Assembly: GCA_020849665.1 (NCBI GenBank)
Contig: JADLFX010000060.1
Coordinates: 62,001-126,000 of the forward strand
Source of the DNA: Planctomycetota bacterium
Lineage (GTDB): Bacteria > Planctomycetota > UBA1135 > UBA2386
Reading direction: 5' to 3'
Length of the DNA stretch: 64,000 nt
Shown here piece by piece: positions 1 through 7,134 of the stretch. Both the position numbers and the translations under genes were made by a program. The number at the start of each line of letters is the position of its first letter. Position 1 is the first letter of the stretch. Below the pieces are notes generated by a model that had not been told where the DNA came from, searched no databases, and saw nothing but the letters and a program-made list of their open reading frames with translations.

Positions 1-114
1 CAGGTTCGGGAGATGTTCGGAGCGAGGGGGAGGTCCGGACCACCAAGGCGGGGAGGGGCCACGGGAATCCCGTTCCAGGCCTGGGTTTGCGGTTTGAGGG
101 AAGCCGAAAGCTCC

Positions 115-140
115 GGAACATGCGCCGCATGCGCTCACGT
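115..140 (+). promoter_or_regulatory. Possible ECF-type promoter of the sigma factor gene
   Basis: GGAACA at 115-120 resembles the GGAAC -35 element recognised by many ECF sigma factors. TCACGT at 135-140 lies where a -10 could be, 14 nt downstream, and the sigma gene starts at 155. An odd palindrome (ACGGGA-A-TCCCGT, 61-73) lies upstream. Autoregulation is common in this family, but the spacing is short and the -10 is poor, so this is speculative. Confidence 0.2.
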
Positions 141-154
141 CCCAGGGCGCGACC

Positions 155-802
155 GTGGTGAACCAGCAGGATCCCGATCGCGACCTCGTGCGCCGCTGCC
201 AGGACGTGAACTCCGAGGAGTTCGAGGCAGCGTTTGCCGCCTTGTTCGCCAGGTACCGCGACCGGGTCTACTCCATCGCCTACCGGATCGTCGGCTCTGC
301 GACCGATGCCATGGACGTGGTGCAGGAGAGCTTCAGCCTCCTGTTCCGGAAGCTGGCCTCGTTCCGCCACGACGCGCTCTTCAGCACGTGGCTGTTCCGG
401 CTGGTGGTCAACTGCGCGATCGACCACCGCCGCTCGCAGGCCAGCGGCGCCTGGCGCCGGACCGGCTCCTTCGACCCGCAGGACGGCGGCAGCGAGTTCG
501 AGGACGGCGAGGCTCCGGCGCCCTTGGAGACCGCCGCCCAGCACGAGCTGGGGGACCACGTACAACGGGCACTGATGCGCCTGAACCCCAAGCTGAACGC
601 GATCCTCGTGCTGCGCTACCTGCAGGGCATGAGCTACGAGGAACTGCGCGACGTGCTGGGCATCTCGATGGGCACGGTCAAGTCGCGGCTGGCGCGCGCG
701 CACATCGCCATCGAGAAGGTGCTGGAGGGGTCGCTGGAGAAGTTCGGATACCACGCCGACCCGTCCGCGGTCCGGTCGCAGCGCTCGGAGGGCCTGGCAT
801 GA
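155..802 (+). CDS. RNA polymerase ECF-type sigma factor
   Basis: A sigma-70 family protein of 215 residues, the usual ECF size, that would direct RNA polymerase to stress promoters. Region 2 is visible around residues 30-95 (FSLLFRK, FSTWLFRLVVN, AIDHRR). Region 4 around residues 135-190 has the helix-turn-helix segment MSYEELRDVLGISMGTVKSR. A charged, low-complexity linker separates them. The start is GTG at 155, with a second GTG one codon later. The stop overlaps the ATG of the anti-sigma gene (ATGA at 799-802), so the two are probably translationally coupled. With the RseB-like gene downstream it forms a sigma/anti-sigma/modulator cassette. Confidence 0.93.
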   Translation: MVNQQDPDRDLVRRCQDVNSEEFEAAFAALFARYRDRVYSIAYRIVGSATDAMDVVQESFSLLFRKLASFRHDALFSTWLFRLVVNCAIDHRRSQASGAWRRTGSFDPQDGGSEFEDGEAPAPLETAAQHELGDHVQRALMRLNPKLNAILVLRYLQGMSYEELRDVLGISMGTVKSRLARAHIAIEKVLEGSLEKFGYHADPSAVRSQRSEGLA

Positions 803-1470
803 GCCCGCGCCCCTTCGCTTCCGCCTGCCGTGCGACGCTGGTCCGGCTCGCCGACCTGGCCGAGGCCGCCGCCGTGCCGAGCGAGGTCCGCGAGCATCTC
901 GAGTCGTGCGAGCGCTGCGCGCGCTCGGTCGCGGCGAGCCGCGCCCAGGTCGCCGCCCTGCGCGCCCTGCCCTGCCCCGCCGTGCCCGAGGCGCTGCGGG
1001 CGCCAGCCTTCCTCGAGTCGATTCAGGCCCGAGCCTTGGCGGACGCCGAGGCGCGCCTCGCCCCCCTACTGGGGGAGGTGATCACGCCGGTCGAGCCCCC
1101 GAGCGATCTCTCCTCGGTGGATCTGCAGGACAGCGTGGATCGCGGCGACGTGGCCCGCGCCCTCCGCCAGGCGCTACCGGAGCCGCTGGTGCCGGGCTGG
1201 ATCTGGTCGCGGATCCGTGCGGACCTGGACCAGCACCGCTCCGGGCTCCTGGTCCTGCATCGCCAACGGCGCATGCGCGTGGTGCGCCTGGCCGCTGCCG
1301 CCGCCATCGTCCTGGTGGCATCTTCGCTCCTGCTGCGCTATCTGGGGCGCCCACAAGGTGCCACGACCCAGGAGCAGCCCTATCTGGCGTTCGCCGAAGC
1401 GACCGAGCCCCTGGCCGAGGAGGCCTCACCCGTGTCCCTGGTCCGCATGCTTGCGCGCGACGCGAAGTAA
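799..1470 (+). CDS. Zinc-finger anti-sigma factor, single-pass membrane protein
   Basis: A 223-residue protein likely to hold the upstream ECF sigma factor at the membrane. The N-terminus has the zf-HC2 signature H33-x3-C37-x2-C40, with C10 as a possible further ligand. A long acidic, helical linker follows. One hydrophobic segment at about residues 161-182 (RLAAAAAIVLVASSLLL) predicts an inner-membrane span. A short outside tail of about 40 residues follows. The ATG at 799 overlaps the sigma factor stop by 4 nt. An open frame extends far upstream of 799, but that part is only the other reading frame of the sigma gene. Confidence 0.85.
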   Translation: MSPRPFASACRATLVRLADLAEAAAVPSEVREHLESCERCARSVAASRAQVAALRALPCPAVPEALRAPAFLESIQARALADAEARLAPLLGEVITPVEPPSDLSSVDLQDSVDRGDVARALRQALPEPLVPGWIWSRIRADLDQHRSGLLVLHRQRRMRVVRLAAAAAIVLVASSLLLRYLGRPQGATTQEQPYLAFAEATEPLAEEASPVSLVRMLARDAK

Positions 1471-1492
1471 CGGAACCCACCTGTCCTGACCG

Positions 1493-2587
1493 ATGACCAT
1501 GCAGACCATGCAGGAAGCCCCGAAGAGCTCGCCGCGCGGCATCGCCCCCGGCGCCCGGCTCGCGCTCTTCGCGGGCTTCCTCTCCTTCTGCGTGCTCGGG
1601 CAGGGCGTGGCGCCGGGGACCGCGCAGCCCTCGGTGACCGGGCAGGTCTTCGCGCCCCCGGCAGCGGTGCGCTTCGACCACATCGCGCGGGCGATGACCC
1701 AGGGCACCTACGTCATCGAGCAGACGCGCCGCGTGGTGGATCGCGCGGGATCCTTCGTGGGGGTGCGCGAGCGCTTCGTCCAGGACGGCTCGCTCAGCCC
1801 GGTGCGCTTCGAGTTGCGCTTCCAGGGCATCGAGACCGGCGACCTGACCGGTACCGAGTTCCAGGCGCGCATGCAGCGGCACCGCACGCACGCGCGCTTC
1901 CTGAACGACTTCCAGAGCTTCTACGTCCACGACGCTGCCCGCGCGGCTGCCAACTACGACCTCGTCTACCTGGGCGACAGCCGCCGGCTGGACCGCGCGG
2001 TGTACCGCTTCGAAGTCCGGCCGCGCGTGCTCGACCGGGCGAGCTGGGTGCTCGAGCTCGACACGGTCACCGGCTACCCGCTCTACCGCGGCGAACGTCT
2101 GCCCACGGGCGCGCTCGTATCCGAGGTGGTCGTGACGTCGTTCGCCACCGGCAGCGCGGCGGCCATCCCGACCAACGTGGTCTGGTGGGAACCGCTCATC
2201 CCGGTGCTGGACTTCCCGAGCCCGGCGGAGGGGATCACCCTGCTGAACGACGCACGGCTCTTCGTGCCGCAGCGGCTCGCGCTGCCCAGCGGGTATGCCC
2301 TGCACCAGTCGCGCGCGACGATGATGCCGTTCAACCGCGAGATCTCGTTCGTGCTCGTCTACTCGGACGGCATCGACACCCTCGTGGTGACCGAGAAGCC
2401 CATCCCCGGTACCCAGTCGGGGACCCCCGCCGAACAGGAGCACCGCGCGTTGCTCTACAGCGACCAGGGCATGACCCAGGCGCGCTTCTATCACAACACG
2501 GTGGAGTACCTGGTGGTCGGCCGGGGTGTGCGCGACGTGGTCCGGCGCGCCGCCGAGTCGGTGTACCGCGAGGCCGTCGGCCGCTGA
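1493..2587 (+). CDS. Exported RseB/MucB-like (LolA-fold) putative sigma-regulatory protein
   Basis: A 364-residue protein with a hydrophobic N-terminal export signal (about residues 20-45, LALFAGFLSFCVLG). The segment AMTQGTYVIEQTRRVVDRAGSF and the later YRFEVRPRVLDRASWVLELDTVTGYPLYR-type pattern resemble the N-terminal domain of RseB/MucB, which senses unfolded outer-membrane proteins or lipids and protects the anti-sigma factor from cleavage. A second conserved block near residues 220-330 could be the RseB C-terminal domain. It begins 22 nt after the anti-sigma gene, in the expected place for a sigma-E modulator. The family assignment rests on pattern and context, and homology is remote. 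Confidence 0.6.
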   Translation: MTMQTMQEAPKSSPRGIAPGARLALFAGFLSFCVLGQGVAPGTAQPSVTGQVFAPPAAVRFDHIARAMTQGTYVIEQTRRVVDRAGSFVGVRERFVQDGSLSPVRFELRFQGIETGDLTGTEFQARMQRHRTHARFLNDFQSFYVHDAARAAANYDLVYLGDSRRLDRAVYRFEVRPRVLDRASWVLELDTVTGYPLYRGERLPTGALVSEVVVTSFATGSAAAIPTNVVWWEPLIPVLDFPSPAEGITLLNDARLFVPQRLALPSGYALHQSRATMMPFNREISFVLVYSDGIDTLVVTEKPIPGTQSGTPAEQEHRALLYSDQGMTQARFYHNTVEYLVVGRGVRDVVRRAAESVYREAVGR

Positions 2588-2613
2588 GATCCGGCGCCTC
2601 CCCCGGACCGCAG

Positions 2614-2642
2614 CGCGGCCGGAGCGAAGCGCGACGGCCGCG
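2614..2642. terminator. GC-rich hairpin between convergent genes
   Basis: CGCGGCCG (2614-2621) and CGGCCGCG (2635-2642) form a perfect 8-bp stem with a 13-nt loop. It sits in the 94-bp gap where the RseB-like gene and the minus-strand methyltransferase converge. There is no U-tract, so factor-independent termination is uncertain. Confidence 0.35.
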
Positions 2643-2681
2643 TGCCCGGGCCGGCCGCACGCCTCGTGCCGCCGTGCAGGC

Positions 2682-3593
2682 TCAGGCCGGCCGTGCCACG
2701 AACATCGCGAAGTCGTCGCCCAGCACGCCGGCGCGCATCAACCGGTCCTCCTCGTGGAAGAGGGTGGCGAGCACGAGGTTGTGCTCCCAGTTGCGCGGCT
2801 CGTAGGTGTCGATCTGGTGCATGAGCACCGGCTGCAAGAGCCCACCCCCGGCGCTGGCGTAGCCGTCGATCGCGAAGCCGGCGGCTCTGCACGTGGACAG
2901 GATCTCGGCGGAGCGGACCGCCTCGGAGGGGTCGTGGGCGAGCATGAACCCGACCGGGATGCGATGCACCTCCCGGTGGTGGGGCTTGTGCCGCTCGGGC
3001 ACGAGATCGCGCAGGGCCCGCGATGCAGCCTCGATCTGCGCGTCCGGCCACTGGAAGCGGCTCGCACCCACGTACTCCTGCGCCAGCACGACACCGCCCG
3101 GGCGCAGGGCGCGGCGCACCTGGCTCCAGAACCCCTCCAGGGCCTCGACGTGGTGGATCGATCCCAGCCCGGTCACGATGTCGAACGAGGCTGGAGCCAG
3201 TTCCAGGCGGTTGAAGTCGCCGAACTCGAGGGTCAGGTTGCGGACCCCCTGGCGTTCGGCCTCGGCGCGTGCGGCGTCCAGGACCGAGGGCGTGATGTCG
3301 CAGGCCACGAAGTGGCGGTCGGGCAGCGCCCGCGCCATCGCCACTTCCTTCGCGGCGTTGCCGCAACCCGGGGAGAACACGCGGGCCCCCGGCCGCGTGC
3401 GATCCCGGATCTCGCCGATCACCGCGTCGAGGTGTCCCGTCAGGTTGCCGAACGCGCGCAGCGAGACGTAGGCCTGCAGCAGCGGGTGGGAGAGGAAGTT
3501 GTCGTGGGCGCCCGCGTCGGGAAGGGCGTGGCGCCCTGCCCAGAACGCCGCTGCCCGCTCCGTGGATCCGCCTTGGCCGGGTTCGCTCGCCAT
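2682..3593 (-). CDS. Class I SAM-dependent methyltransferase
   Basis: A 303-residue Rossmann-fold methyltransferase with unknown substrate. Motif I is VFSPGCGNAAKEVAMA (about residues 70-85). The post-I acidic segment is FVACDITPSVLDAA, and motif III-like RALRPGGVVLAQEY follows. The C-terminal third contains a His-rich HKPHHREVHRIPVGF stretch and a region that could form the substrate pocket. The ATG at 3593 is chosen because it precedes the conserved domain and lies 10 nt downstream of a -10-like element. The open frame upstream of it has no family character. No neighbouring pathway gene suggests its substrate. Confidence 0.8.
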   Translation of the reverse strand: MASEPGQGGSTERAAAFWAGRHALPDAGAHDNFLSHPLLQAYVSLRAFGNLTGHLDAVIGEIRDRTRPGARVFSPGCGNAAKEVAMARALPDRHFVACDITPSVLDAARAEAERQGVRNLTLEFGDFNRLELAPASFDIVTGLGSIHHVEALEGFWSQVRRALRPGGVVLAQEYVGASRFQWPDAQIEAASRALRDLVPERHKPHHREVHRIPVGFMLAHDPSEAVRSAEILSTCRAAGFAIDGYASAGGGLLQPVLMHQIDTYEPRNWEHNLVLATLFHEEDRLMRAGVLGDDFAMFVARPA

Positions 3594-3603
3594 CCGTGGC
3601 GAG

Positions 3604-3609
3604 AGTCTA
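3604..3609 (-). promoter_or_regulatory. -10-like element for a leaderless methyltransferase transcript
   Basis: On the minus strand TAGACT ends 10 nt before the ATG at 3593. The predicted transcript start would be within a few nucleotides of the start codon, and no Shine-Dalgarno sequence is present. No good -35 is visible. Confidence 0.4.
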
Positions 3610-3637
3610 GCGTGCCCCGGCGCGGCGCAGCGCGGGG

Positions 3638-3674
3638 TGTTGCGCGGGCGCAACAGGGATGCGCGGGCGCAACA
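3638..3674. repeat. 18-bp palindrome overlapping a 15-bp direct repeat (operator-like)
   Basis: TGTTGCGC-gg-GCGCAACA (3638-3655) is a perfect inverted repeat. The 15-mer TGCGCGGGCGCAACA occurs at 3641-3655 and again at 3660-3674. It lies in the gap between the minus-strand methyltransferase and the plus-strand small protein. This looks like a regulator-binding site, but the regulator is unknown. Confidence 0.4.
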
Positions 3675-3850
3675 TGCGTGCGGCGGGAATGCAACGCCGG
3701 GTGCGGGCCGGACGTGGACGACGCGCGGAGCCGCGTACCAGGACGCCCTTGCCATCGGCGCGCGCATGGACGATGGGAATCCGCGCGAGGGTGGCACGCT
3801 GCGTGCTTCCTGTGCTGGAGACTTCCCACCACGAGCGCCTGCGAGACGAC

Positions 3851-4279
3851 ATGGACGCCAACTTCGAGCCGAACCGCAACGACGCCTCCCCCGGCCTGGG
3901 CTCCGCAGAGTACCGGCAGCGCCTCCTCACCAAGTTGAACTGCCTGATCGCCGTGCTCGAGGTCGCGATCGCCAAGATCACGCGCAGCATGGACCTGCCA
4001 GGCGCCAACACCGAGCGGCTGCTCAAGATCCGCAGCAACCTCGAGAACACGCTGCAGATCTGCACGCGCGCCAAGGGTTCCCTGGAGAAGGCGCTCGACA
4101 CCCCGGCCGCCCGCAAGGAACCGACCCGTCTCCTGCCGCGGGTGATGACCTACCGCGACTATGTCGAGATGAGCTCCATCGACGAGTACCAGCGCTTCAA
4201 GGGCCTGCCCGCGATCTCCCCCGAAGACCTCCACAAGGTCGACTTCGACGAATTGTCCCGCAAGCTCTCCGGCAGCTGA
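3851..4279 (+). CDS. Small hypothetical protein, helical
   Basis: A 142-residue protein that I do not recognise. It is hydrophilic and helix-rich. Residues 25-75 (LLTKLNCLIAVLEVAIAKI and following) look amphipathic, possibly a short coiled coil. A C-terminal segment rich in D, E and Y follows. There is no signal peptide or membrane span. The ATG at 3851 is chosen as the first Met before the compositionally normal part; the upstream open frame is arginine-rich noise. A clear intrinsic terminator follows 48 nt after the stop, which supports it as a real monocistronic gene. Confidence 0.6.
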   Translation: MDANFEPNRNDASPGLGSAEYRQRLLTKLNCLIAVLEVAIAKITRSMDLPGANTERLLKIRSNLENTLQICTRAKGSLEKALDTPAARKEPTRLLPRVMTYRDYVEMSSIDEYQRFKGLPAISPEDLHKVDFDELSRKLSGS

Positions 4280-4326
4280 GCCGGAGAGCGTCCCCAGACT
4301 GCCTGGATTCCTTCCCTGTCCCGCAG

Positions 4327-4365
4327 CGAGAGGTGGCGATCCCGCCGTCACCTCTCGTTTTTTTT
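4327..4365 (+). terminator. Intrinsic terminator of the 3851-4279 gene
   Basis: CGAGAGGTG (4327-4335) pairs perfectly with CACCTCTCG (4349-4357), followed at once by eight T residues (4358-4365). This is a textbook Rho-independent terminator. Confidence 0.85.
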
Positions 4366-4444
4366 CCAGGCGCGCCGCGAACCACGCCCGTGCTGCCGCC
4401 CCGCTCCGTATCGTCTACTCCGCGTTGGAGCGCGGAGCACGAAC

Positions 4445-5032
4445 ATGGCACTTGCACGCACTGTTGCGGATCTCGACACCGAAGTAGGCATCTTGCGGCT
4501 CGTGGCGGAGGCGGGGCGGCTGACCGAGATCCGCTGGCGCCGCGCCGGTGAACGGTCCGCGGGTCCGCCCACGGGCGGCCTCCTGCGCAGCGTGGCCGCG
4601 GCGGTGAACGCCGCGCTGCGCGGGCGCGAGCCGCGCCTGGAACTCGATCTGGCCGGCCTGCCGCCCTTCCACCAGCGTGTACTCCGCGCGTTGCGCGAGG
4701 TGCCGCGCGGCTCGGTGATCCGCTACGCGGAACTGGCCGCGCGAGTGGGCTCGCCGCGCGCGGCGCGCGCCGTCGGTGATGCCATGCGCCGCAATCCGTT
4801 CCCGATCCTGATTCCCTGCCACCGCGTGGTCGCGCGCGGCGGGTTGGGCGGATTCGGGGGCGGCCTGGAGATCAAGCGGCGCCTGCTCCGCAGCGAGGGC
4901 GTGGATCTGGACTTCATCGGCGGCCGCGCGGTGGCCGATCTACGTCCCGAGGAACGGGATGAGCACGTCACTGCAAGTCAACGCCACCGAAACCGCCGCC
5001 ACGTCGCAAGGAAGCGTTCTCCTCGTCGATGA
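4445..5032 (+). CDS. ogt: Methylated-DNA--protein-cysteine S-methyltransferase (Ogt/MGMT family)
   Basis: Repairs O6-alkylguanine by suicidal alkyl transfer to an active-site cysteine. The catalytic PCHRVV motif is present (about residues 123-128), preceded by RAVGDAMRRNPFPILI and followed by GLGGFGGGLEIKRRLL, all typical of the DNA-binding and active-site domain. FHQRVLRALREVPRGSVIRYAELA matches the family helix upstream. The length of 195 is normal, but the last 35 residues are a basic tail read through the start of the next gene: the two frames overlap by 74 bp (4959-5032). The start ATG has GGAG 8 nt upstream. It is probably cotranscribed with the response regulator that follows. Confidence 0.92.
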   Translation: MALARTVADLDTEVGILRLVAEAGRLTEIRWRRAGERSAGPPTGGLLRSVAAAVNAALRGREPRLELDLAGLPPFHQRVLRALREVPRGSVIRYAELAARVGSPRAARAVGDAMRRNPFPILIPCHRVVARGGLGGFGGGLEIKRRLLRSEGVDLDFIGGRAVADLRPEERDEHVTASQRHRNRRHVARKRSPRR

Positions 5033-6329
5033 CGAGGTGACCACCCAGAAGCTCCTGTCGGAGCGACTCGCCCACGCCCAGTACTCCGTGACCACCGTGG
5101 GTACTGCGGGCGAGGCGCTCGCCGCCGCCCGGAAGGGTGACTTCGACGCGATCCTGCTCGACGTCATGCTGCCCGACAGCTCGGGCATCGATCTCCTGGG
5201 CAAGGTGAAGGGCGAGGGCATCGGTGCCTCGATCGTGATGATGTCGGGCCGCGGCGAGGCCGAGATCGTGGTGGGGGCCATGCGCCTGGGCGCGATGGAC
5301 TACCTCGTGAAGCCGATCGAGCCGGACAAGATGCTCGCCACGGTCGGGCTCGCGGTGCGTGCCGGCCGTCTGGATCGCGAGAACCGCCGGCTTCGCAAGA
5401 AGCTCAGCGACCTGACCGGCGGCAACGTCCTGGTCGGCATGAGCCCGGCGCTGCGGCGGCTGACCGGCGTGCTGAGCCGGGTGGCGGAGACCGACGCCAC
5501 GGTGCTGATCGAAGGCCGGCCGGGTTCGGGCAAGACCCTGGCCGCGCATCTGATCCAGGCCAACTGCAGGCGCAGCGCGGGCCCCTTCGTGACCGTGTTC
5601 GGCGACGCCTGGGTCGAGGAGAGCGTGGAAGCGAGCCTGCGCGAGGCCGAGCGCGGCATGCTGCTGATCGAGGACGTCGACCGCATGGGTGCGGGTGCGC
5701 AGGCACGTCTGGTGCGCTACCTGAAGGAGCGCCGGCCCGGGGACGGACAGGCGGGGCCCGACGTGCGCGTCGTGGCCACCACCTCGGCGCGGCTGCCGGA
5801 ACAGGTGGCGCGAGGCCGCTTTCGCGAGGACCTCTACTACCGCCTCAACGTGTTCCCGGTGGTGATCCCGTCGCTGCAGGAGCGGCGCGAGGACATCGCC
5901 CTCCTGGCCACGCACTTCCTCAAGCAGAGTGCGAAGGCGAACGGACTCGCCGAGAAGGGCTTCAGCGCTGCCGCCATGATCCTGCTCGAGACCCATCCCT
6001 GGCCGGGGAACGTGGCCCAGCTGCAGAACGCGGTCTTCCGTGCCCACGCGATGGCTGGCGGTGAGGCCATCGACCGCATGCACCTGCTGGGTCCCTCCAC
6101 CGGGATCGTCGCCGATCTCGACGAGGAGGTCCTGCCCCGGCGAGCCGAGAAGGACGACCAGAGCGTGCGCGAGGAGGACGTGCTCTCCTTCGAGCAGGAG
6201 GAGAAGCGGATCCTGTCGCGTGCCCTGCGCGCCACCAAGGGCAACGTCCGCCGCGCCGCCCAGCTGCTGCGGATCGGCCGGGCCACGCTGTACCGGAAGA
6301 TCCAGGTCTACAAGCTGCGCCTGAACTGA
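4959..6329 (+). CDS. NtrC-like response regulator lacking the GAFTGA loop
   Basis: A 456-residue protein. The receiver domain (residues 19-130) has acidic D24/D25, phospho-acceptor D68 and K118. The AAA+ domain (155-380) has Walker A G186-RPGSGK-T193. The C-terminal Fis-type helix-turn-helix (about 425-455) reads GNVRRAAQLLRIGRATLYRK. The stretch that should carry GAFTGA, the loop that touches sigma-54, is missing: GPFVTVFGDAWVEESVEASL runs almost directly into LLIEDVD. The Walker B acidic pair is E-D rather than the usual D-E. It therefore may not activate sigma-54 promoters and could work as a repressor or sigma-70 regulator. The histidine kinase at 7135 is the nearest candidate partner. 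Confidence 0.85.
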   Translation: MSTSLQVNATETAATSQGSVLLVDDEVTTQKLLSERLAHAQYSVTTVGTAGEALAAARKGDFDAILLDVMLPDSSGIDLLGKVKGEGIGASIVMMSGRGEAEIVVGAMRLGAMDYLVKPIEPDKMLATVGLAVRAGRLDRENRRLRKKLSDLTGGNVLVGMSPALRRLTGVLSRVAETDATVLIEGRPGSGKTLAAHLIQANCRRSAGPFVTVFGDAWVEESVEASLREAERGMLLIEDVDRMGAGAQARLVRYLKERRPGDGQAGPDVRVVATTSARLPEQVARGRFREDLYYRLNVFPVVIPSLQERREDIALLATHFLKQSAKANGLAEKGFSAAAMILLETHPWPGNVAQLQNAVFRAHAMAGGEAIDRMHLLGPSTGIVADLDEEVLPRRAEKDDQSVREEDVLSFEQEEKRILSRALRATKGNVRRAAQLLRIGRATLYRKIQVYKLRLN

Positions 6330-6407
6330 GGCGCGCCGGCGGCCGCGGGTGACCCGCCGAGCGGGCCGCCCTGGCGTCCTCGCGCGTGGACGGCGGGCCC
6401 CGCGGGT

Positions 6408-7073
6408 ATGGTCTGTGCCGCCCCGGTGCCGTCCTCCGCGAAGCTCCCGATCCTGCACCTGGACGACCATCTGGTGGTCGTCGACAAGCCGCCTGGGATC
6501 CTGGTGGTCCCGGCGCCGGGCCGTGGCGGCGCCACGGTGGTGGACCTGCTTGGTCGCCAGTTGGGGGAGCGCGTGTTCGCCGTGCATCGGCTGGACGAGG
6601 ACACGAGCGGCGCGCTGGTGCTCGCCCGCACCGAGGCGGCGCGCGCCGGGCTGGACCGGCTCTTCGCCGAGCACGGGGCGGCGCGGACCTACCACGCGCT
6701 CCTGAGCCACGCGCCGCAGCCGCCCGCCGGCCGGATCGAGTCGCGCCTCGCCGAGGGAACGGACGGGGTGGTGCGCTCGGTGCCGCGCGGGGGCGAGCGC
6801 GCGGTCACGCGCTATCGGACCCTGTGCCGGCGTGGTCGGTGGACGCTCGTGGAGGTGCAGCCGGAGACCGGCCGGCGCAACCAGATCCGCGTGCACATGG
6901 CGGAGCTGGGCTGCCCCCTGGTGGGGGACCGCAAGTACGGCTTCCGGGTGCGCGGCGGTCCTGCGGTGGGTCGGGTGATGCTGCACGCGGCGGTCCTGGA
7001 GTTCGACCACCCGGTGACCGGCGAGCGCATCGCGGTGCGCTGCGAGGCCCCCGAGGCCGAACTGCGACCCTGA
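6408..7073 (+). CDS. RluA-family RNA pseudouridine synthase
   Basis: Isomerises uridine to pseudouridine in rRNA or tRNA. The catalytic motif HRLDEDTSG is at residues 60-68 with the Asp nucleophile at D63. VVDKPPGILVVP (23-34) and the C-terminal TGRRNQIRVHMAELGCPLVGD block are family hallmarks. At 221 residues it lacks the N-terminal S4 domain, so it is a short RluA/RluC-type enzyme whose target base cannot be assigned. The start is the ATG at 6408. An in-frame GTG at 6426 is a possible alternative, because TATGGT at 6405-6410 could be a -10 element. Confidence 0.88.
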   Translation: MVCAAPVPSSAKLPILHLDDHLVVVDKPPGILVVPAPGRGGATVVDLLGRQLGERVFAVHRLDEDTSGALVLARTEAARAGLDRLFAEHGAARTYHALLSHAPQPPAGRIESRLAEGTDGVVRSVPRGGERAVTRYRTLCRRGRWTLVEVQPETGRRNQIRVHMAELGCPLVGDRKYGFRVRGGPAVGRVMLHAAVLEFDHPVTGERIAVRCEAPEAELRP

Positions 7074-7086
7074 GCCCCCCGGTGCA

Positions 7087-7113
7087 TGCACCGGCGGCGC
7101 GATCGCCGGTGCA
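7087..7113. repeat. GC-rich hairpin upstream of the histidine kinase
   Basis: TGCACCGGCG (7087-7096) and CGCCGGTGCA (7104-7113) form a perfect 10-bp stem with a 7-nt loop. The first arm is also part of the palindrome CCGGTGCATGCACCGG (7079-7094). It lies between the pseudouridine synthase stop and the kinase start. It may be a terminator without U-tract or an operator. Confidence 0.4.
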
Positions 7114-7119
7114 CGCGGG

Positions 7120-7125
7120 TAGACT
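7120..7125 (+). promoter_or_regulatory. -10-like element for a leaderless histidine kinase transcript
   Basis: TAGACT ends 9 nt before the GTG start at 7135. No Shine-Dalgarno sequence lies between them. The same hexamer precedes the methyltransferase gene at 3593. Confidence 0.4.
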
Positions 7126-7134
7126 CCCCGCCAC

